Shown: positions 1 through 9,305, counted from the first letter of the stretch. The stretch is DNA of 64,000 nucleotides from Paraeggerthella hongkongensis (GCF_003340345.1 NZ_PPTQ01000017.1:1-64000); one strand, 5' to 3'. The notes: generated by a model from the letters alone, not told the origin. Program-made: numbers and translations.

Positions 1-168
1 GAGTAGGGGGGTGGGTTGTCGAGGAGCTGATTTTGAGCGCGTGCGTGTTGGTGACGGCTTGGATAATGGATGGGGGGTGGAGCAGGGAAGAACATTCGAA
101 CTTCGGTTTCAGAGGGTCGGCCATCCATGAAGGCTCTTCGATTCTCAGCGATTGGTCGCTTTTGCACG

Positions 169-650
169 CTTCGTGAGTTCGTTGTCATCTCGGAGAAGGT
201 CGTGTGCCGCCTCATGGCCGAGGAAGACCTCGTAGTGGTTGCATCAAGAAGAAGAGTTGGAGCCCCTATCGACTGCGCGAGCGGTAAGCTAGCAGCCGAA
301 ACCCTAAAAAGGGCCATTGCCACTCTTTCTCTGGGGTAAAGTGTCGTATGTCTCAGCAATCAGAGTCTTCATTATCGGACGCATGCATGGATTGAATTAT
401 GCGAAGAACACGGCATCGTGCAATCGATGTCCAAGAAAGAATCCTCTCTGGGCGATTCGACATCCGAAGGCTTTTTCGATAGCTTTAAGAACGAATTCTT
501 CTGCTACGGAAACTGGAGGGGATGGATTGCGGGACGCTTGTCGCCATGCCCGACGACTGTATGCGGTACTATAGCGAAGGAAAAATCAAGCAGTCGTCTG
601 GTCGATTGGGTCCGATTGGATACCGTCGAAATCAGGGGTTAGTCGCATGA
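169..650 (+). pseudogene. IS3-family transposase orfB remnant
   Basis: Broken remains of an IS3-family (IS150-like) DDE transposase. The stretch at about 169-290 reads VISEKVVCRLMAEEDLVVV, which resembles the helix-turn-helix-like region just before the catalytic core. From about 345 the reading frame gives HYRTHAWIELCEEHGIVQS then MSKKESSLGDS, the usual pre-C-terminal block of these enzymes. A frame change near 515 is needed to reach MRYYSEGKIKQSSGRLGPIGYRR and the stop at 648-650. Most of the catalytic core between the two stretches is missing. No intact frame spans it, so it is non-functional. Family assignment is from remembered IS3 motifs. Confidence 0.75.
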
Positions 651-696
651 GATTAACCTAATGTCGTCTTGATTATCAAATAAATGGAGACAGCGA

Positions 697-1281
697 ATGA
701 CCACTATCGACTACTATAATGCCAATGCTCAGGCGTTCTGCGAATCGACGGCTGATGTCGAGCTTGTCGTACTGCAGGATAGATTCTTGTCACTGCTGCC
801 TGCTGGCGGCAGTATCCTCGACTTCGGTTGCGGGTCGGGGCGCGATACCAAGTATTTTCTCTCTCGAGGCTTTGCGGTCGAGGCAACCGACGGGTCGGTT
901 GAGCTTTGCAAACGCGCGTCAAAGTTGACCGGCATTGCCGTTCGCCACGAACTTTTCCAGAATCTCGCTGACGTCGCTCGTTACGACGGCATCTGGGCAT
1001 GTTCGTCCATCTTGCACTTATCCAGCCGTGAGCTTCTAAGCGTATTCAACAAAATGCGTACCGCACTCAAGCCAGATGGCATCATCTACACCTCGTTCAA
1101 GCACGGCACGTTCGAAGGAGAGCGCAACGGCCGCTACTTTACGGACTTTACTGAAAAGTCTTTCCGCAGCTTGATTGCGTCCGTGGAAGGTCTTGTCATC
1201 GGGAACGTGTGGATAACGGGCGATGTGCGCCCCGGTCGAGAGGATGAACGATGGCTGAATCTCATTCTGCGCGCCCGGTAG
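697..1281 (+). CDS. Class I SAM-dependent methyltransferase (TehB-like)
   Basis: A 194-residue Rossmann-fold methyltransferase. The SAM-binding motif I is ILDFGCGSGRDTKYF at about residues 40-54, followed by an acidic residue in EATDGS (motif II) and the motif IV-like region YDGIWACSSILHL. The start ATG has GGAGA eight bases upstream. No DNA target-recognition domain is seen, so the substrate is probably a small molecule, RNA or protein; this cannot be told from sequence. Its 3' end overlaps the following helicase gene by up to 31 bp, implying translational coupling and a joint function. Small methyltransferases of this type are often annotated as tellurite or thiopurine methyltransferases. 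I would not use that label here given the helicase partner. Confidence 0.85.
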   Translation: MTTIDYYNANAQAFCESTADVELVVLQDRFLSLLPAGGSILDFGCGSGRDTKYFLSRGFAVEATDGSVELCKRASKLTGIAVRHELFQNLADVARYDGIWACSSILHLSSRELLSVFNKMRTALKPDGIIYTSFKHGTFEGERNGRYFTDFTEKSFRSLIASVEGLVIGNVWITGDVRPGREDERWLNLILRAR

Positions 1282-3788
1282 TGCTCCATTCTTCCGTGGG
1301 AGATTTTGAACTGCAGGAAACTGTTCATTATCCCAACGGCGGTTCAAGTTATTTCTATGCGTGTGTTGATGTGGCCGCTATCGTTGACGAGGGCATTTGC
1401 GAGGCGGGCAATCCCGATCAGGTGTTCGATTACTCGCTTATTACCAACAAGCAGAACGAATACATCGCCTCATATGACCATGTGTATCGATTTCTCGCCG
1501 AAGACACTGATCGGTTGGAGTGGTGTTTGGAGGCTCAAAACGGGGAGCTTGATGCCTTTAAGCCAAGGCAGAATTCCGATCGCGCGAATTTAGCCGAAGT
1601 GTCTCCTTTGGAGCGAGATTTCGAAGAACATTTCGCTGAGGTGTACGGACCTGACAGCGTCCGCTGCCTTTGGAGGGAGTATGACATCGTTGACCTGAAC
1701 GGCTCAACGCGCTATCTGGATTATTTGGTAAAGACCGATTCGGGCGATATTGCCGTAGAGGTGAATGGGGTTACGTATCACCATCCGCAGCGAATCGGTC
1801 CAGAAAAGTATCGCAACCAGCTTTTGAAGCAGAATTCCTGTGCGGTAGCAGGCATTAAACTCTATCGTTTCTCGAGCGAAGACTGCCAATTTGCCGAAAG
1901 GCTGGAAGATGACATTCGGGTGTTTTTCGGCAGCAGCGCTGATCGTTTTTTGGACAGTGGATTTGTTGCTGATCGTGCGTTCGCGTTGTATGAGCACCAA
2001 GAAACCGCGCTTGAGGAAATGGCCCGGCAACGCAAGCTGGGAACGAGGAGCTTCTTGGCGGTGTTTCCGACGGCAAGCGGTAAGTCAAGGATCATCGAAG
2101 AGGATATGCGTCGCTTCGCGGCGGAGCGCGGGGGCATTCGTGCGCTCGTTTTGGTTCCTACCAGGCAGATTCGCGAAGATTGGCTTGCGCGCATCGAAAC
2201 GTCGCTAACCGAATACGCCAACTCCATTCATGTTCGGTCATACGCCTTCATCGAACGTCATTATGCAGAGTACCCCGCCGACTATTTCGACTATATCGTC
2301 GTTGACGAGGCTCATCATGCTGTGGCGCCTGGGCTCAAGCGTACCATCCAGTACTTTGACCCCGTATTCCTCGCTGGGCTGACGGCGACCGACCAGCGTC
2401 CAGACAAAAAGAAACTCGAGGAGGTTTTCGGTGCCTACCGCGTTGGGCTCTCGCTTAAAGAGGCGATGGCGAAAGATATTGTCGCGCATGCCAATGTGTT
2501 TCGTGTAGAGACGAACATCGACTTGAGCCACGTTCGCATCAACGGCAAAGAATATGTTAATGCCGACTTGGAGAAGACCATACGAGTCTCGTCGAGGAAT
2601 GAGCTGATTGTCGACGTGCTGCGGCAGTTCTTCTGTGAGGGGGCTATCGCCCGGCGACAAGGGGTGGTGTTTTGCGTGAACGTGGAGCATGCCCAGGAGA
2701 TGGAACGGCTGCTCTGCGCTGGCGGAATTAGCGCGAAAGCCTACCACGGAGGTTGCAAGAACCCCGAAGCGGTGATGCGGGATTTCCGAGCGGGAAAGCA
2801 TCGCTTTCTGTGCGCATGCCAAATGATATCCGAGGGTTGGGATTATCCGGAATTGGGCATTCTGGTGATGGCTCGCCCAACGCTGTCAAAGGTGCTTTAC
2901 TTACAGCAGCTCGGTCGCGGTCTTCGTCGCACATCGACCAAGCATAACGTGTTCGTCATCGACGTGGTGGACGAATACGGAGCCGCCGTGATACCTTGCT
3001 CGCTGCATTCTGTCTTTGCAAACCGGTTTTATGTGCCTTTTGGCGATATCCTGCGAACCGACTACAAACCAGGGGAAATGGTTTCAATCGATGGCTTGGT
3101 CGAACGTGTCGAGAAAATCACGGAAATCGACATTTTCTCTTTTGCGGAGAGATACGGTGATTTCCTGAGTGTTGAGCAATTGGCCCGCAGGTTTTTCGTA
3201 AGCACTAGCACCGTGAACAGCTGGGTGAAGAAAGGGCTTATCGATCCGACGGCAAGCTTCGCCTTTGGCTCAAAGAAAGTTCATTTGTTCAGCCCCGGTG
3301 ATGCTGCGCAAATCCAAAAAGATCTGCATATTGCTGAACATACTGACGACACTATCAGAGATGATTTCTTTGCGTTTTTGGCAGAGCGCGATTACTCGCT
3401 TTCATATAAGATGCCGTTTTTGCTCGGTTTCTTGAATCGCATGGACGCGGTTGGCGATGCAAGAATCGAAGACGTATTAGATGACTATATTGCGTTCTAC
3501 CAACGACGTGTTGATAAAGGCTTGCCGGTAGACCGGCCGACGTGTCCCTACAATGCCGATACGCTGCAGGATAGGAAGTACATTCAGCGCAACATGCTGG
3601 CGAATCCCTTTGAGAAGTTCGAGAGGAAGCGCTTTTTGTATCACTCAAAGGATCTAGGGCTCATCTCGATAAACCATGCATTGCTTGCCAAGCTGACAGG
3701 CGAGGATCTTGAAGCTGTGCGCCGCCAGATGGAAGACGATTTGGTTAATTACTATGCAAAGATGACACAAGGGCTCTTTAGGGCGTAA
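1251..3788 (+). CDS. Superfamily 2 helicase with N-terminal Vsr/DUF559-like nuclease domain
   Basis: An 845-residue multidomain protein. Residues about 110-225 contain YLDYLVKTDSGDIAVEVNG followed by a conserved KYRNQLLKQN, the D...ExN layout of Vsr/DUF559 PD-(D/E)XK-type nucleases. The helicase core follows: Walker A FPTASGKSR near 272, DEAH box VVDEAHHA near 353, motif III LTATDQRPD near 378, and motif VI QQLGRGLRR near 550. A MerR-like helix-turn-helix (LSVEQLARRFFVSTSTVNSW) lies at about 640-665. The ATG at 1251 has GAGAGG upstream; an in-frame GTG at 1281 overlapping the methyltransferase stop is the alternative. Likely a DNA-acting defence or repair enzyme coupled to the methyltransferase; the role is inferred. 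Confidence 0.85.
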   Translation: MAESHSARPVVLHSSVGDFELQETVHYPNGGSSYFYACVDVAAIVDEGICEAGNPDQVFDYSLITNKQNEYIASYDHVYRFLAEDTDRLEWCLEAQNGELDAFKPRQNSDRANLAEVSPLERDFEEHFAEVYGPDSVRCLWREYDIVDLNGSTRYLDYLVKTDSGDIAVEVNGVTYHHPQRIGPEKYRNQLLKQNSCAVAGIKLYRFSSEDCQFAERLEDDIRVFFGSSADRFLDSGFVADRAFALYEHQETALEEMARQRKLGTRSFLAVFPTASGKSRIIEEDMRRFAAERGGIRALVLVPTRQIREDWLARIETSLTEYANSIHVRSYAFIERHYAEYPADYFDYIVVDEAHHAVAPGLKRTIQYFDPVFLAGLTATDQRPDKKKLEEVFGAYRVGLSLKEAMAKDIVAHANVFRVETNIDLSHVRINGKEYVNADLEKTIRVSSRNELIVDVLRQFFCEGAIARRQGVVFCVNVEHAQEMERLLCAGGISAKAYHGGCKNPEAVMRDFRAGKHRFLCACQMISEGWDYPELGILVMARPTLSKVLYLQQLGRGLRRTSTKHNVFVIDVVDEYGAAVIPCSLHSVFANRFYVPFGDILRTDYKPGEMVSIDGLVERVEKITEIDIFSFAERYGDFLSVEQLARRFFVSTSTVNSWVKKGLIDPTASFAFGSKKVHLFSPGDAAQIQKDLHIAEHTDDTIRDDFFAFLAERDYSLSYKMPFLLGFLNRMDAVGDARIEDVLDDYIAFYQRRVDKGLPVDRPTCPYNADTLQDRKYIQRNMLANPFEKFERKRFLYHSKDLGLISINHALLAKLTGEDLEAVRRQMEDDLVNYYAKMTQGLFRA

Positions 3789-4482
3789 GTTGGGAAGACG
3801 GGCGCAGCTTTGTGATAGGCCGTGTGACCGAGTGCTGCTGCGCGGCAACCATGAAAACGGGTGGCCATGGCATGCGTTGCGCCATTGTGGTGGAAGGTAG
3901 GCAGACGTTTTTTTTGTGGCATGACGGCGAGCAGTGGTACGTGGAGCGCATCGTTCACGACGGCGTAACGGCGATGAGTTCGTCGGCTAGCGGTTTGGGT
4001 GTTTGAAGATCGTGCTATGCGAAGCGTTAGGGTGCGTGTTTGCGACTGGTCGGGGTAGCACGCCCCAGTTCGAGTGGTGCAGGCATGGCGAAAAGGGCGC
4101 CTCGGTCCGCATAGCGCGTTTCGTCCATGCGTCACGTCCGTAATAATGGGGTCTTCTACGTCAAGCACCGACTTTGGTGCATTGCCGCTTAAGTCGCCGA
4201 AGATTTTTGGCAGTTGTGTATCGAACTCTTGCCCGTCCGCTGTTCCGCTTAAGACCAGCACGCCCACCAGTCCTGCATCCGTACGGCAAAGAACCACCCG
4301 CTATGGGGTGCGCGTTGATGGTTTCGTCCTTGCAAGTCAAACGGCCACCGACCGGGGATAAGGCGCAAGCGTTCAAGTCGCACCTGCCTTGGAGAGGGGG
4401 TCGTTGTGGTAAACAAGGCACGGAGTGTGTCGCTGCGCCTTGTGATTGTGCGATAATGCGCGTGTTGCAGACAAAGCAAGCC
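3789..4482. other. Non-coding or decayed interval
   Basis: About 690 bases between the helicase gene and a convergent small gene. Short open frames occur on both strands; the best is at 3812-4006 (64 codons, ending in an FFLWHDGEQWYVERIVHDG stretch). None has a convincing ribosome-binding site or recognisable family. Possibly relic DNA. Confidence 0.4.
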
Positions 4483-4779
4483 TTATGCAGTGCAGTCGGC
4501 CGGGGTCGTTTTGAGCCGGGCTTTTCCAAAACCAAAGCTGAAGCCCTGACCATTTTCGGCAGCTGCAGTTGCAACCTTTTCAACCATGTGAGTAACGGCA
4601 ATGCCCAAAACAGCTAAACCTGTTGCGCTGACGCTGAGAACAGCAGCTTGGCCTGTATTCATGTCTCTGGTGGCTTCCATGAAGAAAGACAATCCTTTAC
4701 CAATTTTTTCCTGAAATGCTCCTTCGCTGACAATTGTTCGCGATGAATCTACGAGTGTTGAAATGTCATTAGCTGTCAT
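4483..4779 (-). CDS. Small hypothetical protein with one hydrophobic helix
   Basis: A 98-residue protein I do not recognise. The ATG is preceded on the minus strand by AAAGGGA at eight bases. The N-terminal half is polar and helical (residues 1-40). Residues about 43-65 (AAVLSVSATGLAVLGIAV) form one hydrophobic, alanine-rich segment, and the tail is polar. It stands alone, convergent to the helicase gene. Membrane association or a short phasin-like helix are both possible readings; no catalytic residues are evident. Confidence 0.6.
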   Translation of the reverse strand: MTANDISTLVDSSRTIVSEGAFQEKIGKGLSFFMEATRDMNTGQAAVLSVSATGLAVLGIAVTHMVEKVATAAAENGQGFSFGFGKARLKTTPADCTA

Positions 4780-4864
4780 GCTCCGTATCCCTTTCTTTCC
4801 CGGTAATTGGGCGCACTTCGCAAACCCTCTAAAAGAGGACTTGTGAAAATCGCGTATTTATCGA

Positions 4865-4914
4865 TTAGTCGCTAGTGGTGGTTTTGGTAATTAGCCGCCA
4901 GCGGAGTTTGGTAA
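4865..4914. repeat. Two tandem imperfect 24-26 bp repeats
   Basis: Copy one is at 4865-4890 and copy two at 4891-4914. Each starts TTAG(T/C)CGC(T/C)AG(T/C)GG and ends TTTGGTAA. They lie upstream of the small minus-strand gene and near the transposase-distal side of the IS110 element. Confidence 0.6.
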
Positions 4915-5090
4915 GAAAGGTAAACGAAAGACCAGCTATCTGATGTCAAGGGGTAATTTCTGAGACCCTCGATAGGAACTTTGACAATCGAATACGGGAT
5001 ACAGGGCATGCAGGGACCTGTTTTCGGACAGGGGGATCCAAGCCGTGTCAAATCCACCGCTTAGGAAGGTCGGTTGCCTGCAAGGCGAGC

Positions 5091-6296
5091 TTAAAGCTTC
5101 TTCTCCGACTGGACGGAGGGTCTTCGCTCGTAGGCCCGCTGCTCCTTCATGAGGACGAGGATGACTCCGCAGAGCTTTCTCGCGACCCCGGACAGCGCCA
5201 CGTAGTGGTGCTTGCCGCGGGCGATCATGGAATCGTAGTAGTCCCCGAAGTAAGGGTCGTACATCCGCGCCTTGTCGGCGGCCGTCATGAGGGCGAACCT
5301 CAGGTGATGCGAGCCGCGTTTGGACATCTTCTCCCCGGTGCCGACGAAGCTGCCGGACTCCGCCTTGGTCGCATCCATGCCGGCGAAGGCGACGAGCTGC
5401 TTGGGGCCTTCGAACCTCTCCGGGTCCCCGATCTCGGCGGTTATGGCGGCGGCCAGCGTGTCGCCGATGCCGGGCACGGTGGCGAGCCACTTGCCCGAGG
5501 TGCGCCCGAGCACTTCCGAGATCGTCTTCTCCAGGGCGCCGATCTGCTCGTCGATGTGGTCGATCAGGTCGATGACGTGCTTGAGCTCGAAGGAGAAGGA
5601 GTCGAGGGCGAACGTGATGCCGACGGATCTTCTCGCAGCGGCCTTCACCTCCTCGGCCTTCTCCCGCCCGAAATGCCCCCGGCTCGCCTCCTTGACGAGC
5701 TTGGCGAGCGTGCGGACGTCGCACGACGCGACCGATGCGGGCGTCGGGTACTTTCTGATCAGGGCCTTGGGGGTCGCCGAGCAGAGGTCGTCGAACAGGT
5801 CGGAAAGCTCCGGGAACACCCGGTCCACCACCGAGGTGGCCCTGTTCTTGAGGCTCGTGCGCTCGTCCACCAGATGGGCGCGGTAGCGCGTCAGCAGCTT
5901 CAAGCCCTCGGCGTCTTCCGGGTCGAGCTCGGATGGCGCAAGGCGCTTGAATCGGGCGTGCTCGGCGATGAGGAAGCAGTCGACGGCGTCGGTCTTGGTC
6001 CTGCGCATCGTGTCAGCCTTGCGAAACGCGTTCACGAGCGAGGGGTTCACCACGGCGATCCTGAAGCCGTGCGCGGACAGGTGGGCGAAAAGCGCCATCC
6101 AGTAGTGCCCGGTCGCCTCCATGGCCACCAGGGAGCCCTCCGCCTCGACGCCGAGGGAGCGCAGGCGCTCCAGCAGGGAGCGGAAGCCTCCTTCGTCGTT
6201 GGCGAAGCGCCATGCCCTGCTCAGCGGGGCGCCGTCCTCGGCGCGAATCCCCGCGAAGTGCTCTTTCTTCGCGATGTCGATTCCGATGAAATGCAA
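5091..6296 (-). CDS. IS110-family transposase (DEDD recombinase)
   Basis: RuvC-like DEDD transposase. The N-terminal domain opens FIGIDIAKKEHFAGI (first catalytic Asp) and continues with VAMEATGHYWMAL (Glu) and RRTKTDAVDCFLIAEHA (the paired Asp residues). The C-terminal Transposase_20 domain contains LATVPGIGDTLAAAITAEIG and later GSHHLRFALM, including the conserved C-terminal serine region. I chose the TTG at 6296 because AAGGAGG lies five bases upstream; this gives 401 residues, normal for the family. An upstream frame extension to 6359 exists but lacks a better start. IS110 enzymes are now known to use a bridge RNA encoded in the element's non-coding end. The element appears intact. Confidence 0.93.
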   Translation of the reverse strand: MHFIGIDIAKKEHFAGIRAEDGAPLSRAWRFANDEGGFRSLLERLRSLGVEAEGSLVAMEATGHYWMALFAHLSAHGFRIAVVNPSLVNAFRKADTMRRTKTDAVDCFLIAEHARFKRLAPSELDPEDAEGLKLLTRYRAHLVDERTSLKNRATSVVDRVFPELSDLFDDLCSATPKALIRKYPTPASVASCDVRTLAKLVKEASRGHFGREKAEEVKAAARRSVGITFALDSFSFELKHVIDLIDHIDEQIGALEKTISEVLGRTSGKWLATVPGIGDTLAAAITAEIGDPERFEGPKQLVAFAGMDATKAESGSFVGTGEKMSKRGSHHLRFALMTAADKARMYDPYFGDYYDSMIARGKHHYVALSGVARKLCGVILVLMKEQRAYERRPSVQSEKKL

Positions 6297-6500
6297 GACG
6301 GCCTCCTTCTCGTCCGTGCTCGAAGCGGAGGTTTTCCTGCCGAACGCCGCAGCACGCAACCTCGTTAGATATGCAGACCCTCATCGTCTATCCAGCCTAA
6401 TTCGCGTCAAGTTGCAGGTCGGAGGCGCAAGCCTTTCGAACGGGACCGAACCCAGGAGCGAAGCACTGCGCCCTCCGCCGATTGCGCGTCCTTCATCTCA
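6297..6500 (-). ncRNA. Candidate bridge-RNA region of the IS110 element
   Basis: The 200 bases upstream of the transposase lack a protein-coding frame and are rich in GC stretches that could pair, such as GGCGCAAGCC at about 6424-6433 and CTGCGCCCTCCGCCG near 6467. In the IS110 group the bridge RNA is transcribed from this upstream end. The assignment is by position only; I did not fold the sequence. Confidence 0.3.
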
Positions 6501-6572
6501 TATTCGATGCCATGAGTAAAGAACGCGGCCACAGCGTAAGAAGTGGCAGAAAGAATATACGAGGAGCTCACG

Positions 6573-7136
6573 GTGAAGAGGGCGATTGAAGTGGACGATG
6601 GCTGGGTCTACGAAACCAGTGAGGACAACAAGTACAGGTACATACTCGGGAAGCCCGGCAGGAGTAACCTCGTCTGCGTGGGCGTCAACCCCAGCAGAGC
6701 GAAACCTGGCGATCTCGACCCCACGATGGTGCAGCTTAAGAACCGGGCGGCGGTGAACGGGCACGACGGATTCATAATGGTGAACCTGTGGCCGGGGCGA
6801 TCGACGGACCCAAATGGCATAACCGACGAGCCTAACGAAAGCATCTTTCGGAAAAATGCCGAGTACGTGCGCAAGGCATGCCTGTACGGCGACTTCGTTA
6901 TCTGGGCTGCATGGGGGAATCTCATCGAAACGAAACCCTACCTTGTGAAGGGACTCCGCGAAATCGTAAACGAGCTAGGAGATCTGGGGTTGGGCAAGTG
7001 GCGGCACGTGGGTCCCCTCACCAAGAAGGACCACCCGCACCACCCCCTGTTCCTTGCAACGAACGCCTCCTTCGAGCCGTTCGTTATCGAAGATTACCTT
7101 CAGAAGATCGACGCTGGGAAGCATCCGAACGTATAG
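6573..7136 (+). CDS. DUF1643 domain protein
   Basis: A DUF1643-family protein of about 187 residues. Family hallmarks are present: an early YRYILGKPGRSNLVCVGVNPS block, a DPTM motif, the FIMVNLWPGRSTDPNG stretch, FVIWAAWGN, and a terminal HVGPLTKKDHPHHPLFL. I chose the GTG at 6573 because GAGGAG lies seven bases upstream. An in-frame GTG at 6543 lacks a good site. The family has no established biochemical function that I can state; members are common on islands and prophages. It stands alone beside the IS110 element. Confidence 0.85.
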   Translation: MKRAIEVDDGWVYETSEDNKYRYILGKPGRSNLVCVGVNPSRAKPGDLDPTMVQLKNRAAVNGHDGFIMVNLWPGRSTDPNGITDEPNESIFRKNAEYVRKACLYGDFVIWAAWGNLIETKPYLVKGLREIVNELGDLGLGKWRHVGPLTKKDHPHHPLFLATNASFEPFVIEDYLQKIDAGKHPNV

Positions 7137-7176
7137 CGCTATTTCGAACGTAAACTCAAGTGCGCCTCCGACGCAT

Positions 7177-7207
7177 CCGTTTCGGGACCCTCCGCATCCC
7201 GAAACGG
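7177..7207. repeat. Perfect 11-bp inverted repeat (hairpin)
   Basis: CCGTTTCGGGA at 7177-7187 and its exact complement at 7197-7207, with a nine-base loop. No T-run follows on the plus strand, so it is not a textbook terminator there. It lies between the convergent DUF1643 and HTH genes and may end transcription in both directions or be a protein-binding site. Confidence 0.6.
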
Positions 7208-7351
7208 CAGACGGGTGCAGGGCGCTCGCGCCTTGCCGTGGGACCGGGGCGCGCAGCCCCGGACGGAAGGGCGGGGAAGAACATCCTCCAGCCTCCCTCC
7301 TATCTCGAGTCCGCAAGTCCCGCGCAACCGCGCGGGACTCGTCGCGAAGCG

Positions 7352-7597
7352 TTACTTGTCGGCATCGACTGCGCTGACCTCGAGCAGAGCCTCGACATCG
7401 CCGCGCTTGAATCTCAGGGTCTGGCCGATGCGCCTGCAGGGCAGCGCGCCGTCTTTGACGAGGCGGTAAACGGTCGTGCTGCTCACTCGCAGGTGACGGG
7501 CGACCTGCGCGACGGTGTAGAGCGGCTCCAGGCCAGGCTCGTCAGCTAACATTGCCTCGGCGGGCTGCTCGGTCTTATCAATGTGCTCGTACGTCAT
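7352..7597 (-). CDS. Excisionase-family HTH DNA-binding protein
   Basis: An 81-residue protein of the MerR-like/excisionase (HTH_17) type: YTVAQVARHLRVSSTTVYRL, then KDGALPCRRIGQTLRFKRGD, the helix-turn-helix plus wing that reads DNA. The ATG at 7597 has GAAGGAG upstream; a GTG three codons earlier overlaps that site and is less likely. Such proteins direct integrase toward excision or regulate small operons. The next gene upstream on the same strand is the broken YraN-like gene, a pairing that suggests an island relic. No matching integrase is adjacent. Confidence 0.8.
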   Translation of the reverse strand: MTYEHIDKTEQPAEAMLADEPGLEPLYTVAQVARHLRVSSTTVYRLVKDGALPCRRIGQTLRFKRGDVEALLEVSAVDADK

Positions 7598-7678
7598 TTC
7601 GATCACTCCTTCGTTGAGTTGAGCCGGAGAGCCGCCCCGGGCGCGGTGCCCGAGGCGGCTTCGGATTCGCTCGGCCGT

Positions 7679-8068
7679 CTATGCGGTCGGGCTGGCGGTG
7701 AGGTCGTTGCCGAGGCAGTTGATGTGATGCCTCAGGAGCGCGCGGTCCTCGCCGACCACCAGCATCGAGATGTTGTCGAAGCGGATCGTGACGTCCACCA
7801 GGTCGGGATCGTCGGCGTGCTCGCCGAGCCACCTGGCCGCGTTGATCTCCATGCGCTGGCGGGAAGCCTCTCCGCCTTCGGCGGGCATGCCCTTGTCGTA
7901 ACCGCGTCGGGCTTCCACGTCGCAGAAGACGATGGTGTCTTCGTCGAGCGCCACCACGTCGATGGAGCCTCTGTTCTAGGACGTCCACTCGGTCTCGAGG
8001 ACCTCGTAACCGCGGCGGGTAAGGAAAGTGCTGGCTGCCTTGATGGCCTTCTGCTTGAGTTCGAACAT
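7679..8068 (-). pseudogene. YraN/UPF0102-like endonuclease-fold gene with in-frame amber stop
   Basis: Reading from the ATG at 8068 (GGAGG five bases upstream) gives MFELKQKAIKAASTFLTRRG, YEVLETEWTS, then TAG at 7976-7978, then NRGSIDVVALDEDTIVFCDV and EARR in the same frame to the stop at 7679. The order (GY.VLE.NW, then SIDVVA, then VFCDVEARR) matches UPF0102 restriction-endonuclease-like proteins, where the consensus is GEIDLI and VFVEVK. Only the single stop codon breaks an otherwise complete gene of about 129 codons. A recent nonsense mutation is the simplest explanation; stop-codon readthrough cannot be excluded. Confidence 0.75.
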
Positions 8069-8596
8069 TTTGACCTCCGTTTTCGCTGGCGGTTCGCCCC
8101 TTTGGCCTTCCGCCTTGTGGCACGGCTGACGCACGGGAACCAGCGGGCGCGCAAGGGTGGAAAGCGAAGGAAGTCATGGAAGATGGATCTTCTTCCAGTG
8201 TTTTCTCAAATGTTTCGCGGTCTTGGATCCACCAGTAACCACGCGAAAGTTTTTAGAAAACATCGCGTGCCCTTGCGCGCCTGGTGGGCCCGTGCGGCAA
8301 TGCGTGTCCAAGGCAGGAGGCGAAGGGGCTCCGGTGCTAAAGGAGGTCGAATCGGACTCGGAAGGGCGTCGAGTCGCCTGGCTCCTCCGCAGCGGATTGC
8401 GTGGGAATCGAGACGTGGATGACGGGGTGCGTGCTCTCCAAACGGTGGCGAGCGTGAGAGAGTCAATCGCTTGCGATTGTGGATGCACGGCTACGAGGAT
8501 GGCAGTCGAGAAGGCGACGTGGGTTCTGCGCATGGAGGTTGCGGCCAGGTGCATGTGAGCTGACGATTGGCTCGGTGGACTCCACTAGCTCGGGAA
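8069..8596. other. Gene-free interval
   Basis: About 530 bases upstream of the YraN-like gene and downstream of the silent hsdS cassette. Open frames here lack ribosome-binding sites and family resemblance. A short interrupted inverted repeat (GGAAGAT...ATCTTC) lies near 8178-8193. I see nothing else. Confidence 0.4.
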
Positions 8597-8721
8597 TTAC
8601 GACGGAGGTAGGTACAGAGGACCTCGCTCATTAAAGGACCAGGAATCTCGGTTGTAAACGCCGGATTTGCGCATGCGAAGTTGCGAGAATGCATGAACAC
8701 CAAGCTTTCGCATAGGGCATC

Positions 8722-8737
8722 CAAATTCCAATTTGTC
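8722..8737 (-). repeat. Shared hsdS 3' site, silent copy
   Basis: CAAATTCCAATTTGTC, identical to 14289-14304. CAAATT and AATTTG are exact inverted arms. Homology to the active gene stops here, marking the cassette end. Confidence 0.7.
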
Positions 8738-9272
8738 TACCTGTTCGACGAAGGCCGCAAATTCCTCTTGCACTTCAATCGGGGGAAGCGGAATCGGCAG
8801 CTTCGCAAGTTCTGACTTCGGAATGTTTGACATTGATTTCGCCGTACCGTGCGCCAAGGCTCTTACGCGATCTGAATAGGGTGACTTACCAAGAAGAGTA
8901 ACTAGGTAATTACCATTGACGCAATCCAAGGGATGCATGCGAAAAACGAGGTCAGGAAACATCAGATTTGCTGGTTCAGAATCCACAATCACGCAAGCAC
9001 CAACAAGTTCAGGTGTGTTTTTACGTGCTACAAGAATGTCACCACGGTTGATCGTCTTGCCAGCTACGACCATGTCGCCATCTTGCATTGCTTTGTTTTC
9101 GTTTGCGAGAAAAGTACCTGATGAGAGCGCGCTCAGCTTCAGAACCGCCGGGCCATCACCTACTCGTGGCTCGTTCTTACATGAGGGGCTTTTGCCAGAG
9201 TCGATGGACACAACGCAATCGTGCAGCTGCACCGACCCCCATTTCTCAACCATCTGCTTTGGCGTTTCCCCG

Positions 9273-9305
9273 AACATCTCGATAAACCGGGATTTGACCA
9301 GTTCG
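9273..9305 (-). repeat. Shared hsdS central site, silent copy
   Basis: A 33-bp block encoding ELVKSRFIEMF, identical to 14804-14836. Its core resembles the 5' site: both contain TAAACCGGGRTTTG. Confidence 0.8.

Larger units (their letters stand above)
4930..6500 (-). mobile_element. IS110-family insertion sequence (ends approximate)
   Basis: Contains the transposase at 5091-6296 with non-coding flanks of about 150-200 bases. IS110 elements lack clear terminal inverted repeats and usually make no obvious target duplication, so the exact ends cannot be read from a single copy. The limits given are estimates. Confidence 0.5.

Noticed and set aside
1-7. The window opens GAGTAGG, the same as the end of the guaA-like att sites
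   Set aside because: Only seven bases match, and the orientation is opposite to the other three sites; chance is likely.
5205-6368. Long plus-strand open frame opposite the IS110 transposase
   Set aside because: It is the complement of a high-GC gene with clear family motifs on the other strand and has no recognisable protein features.
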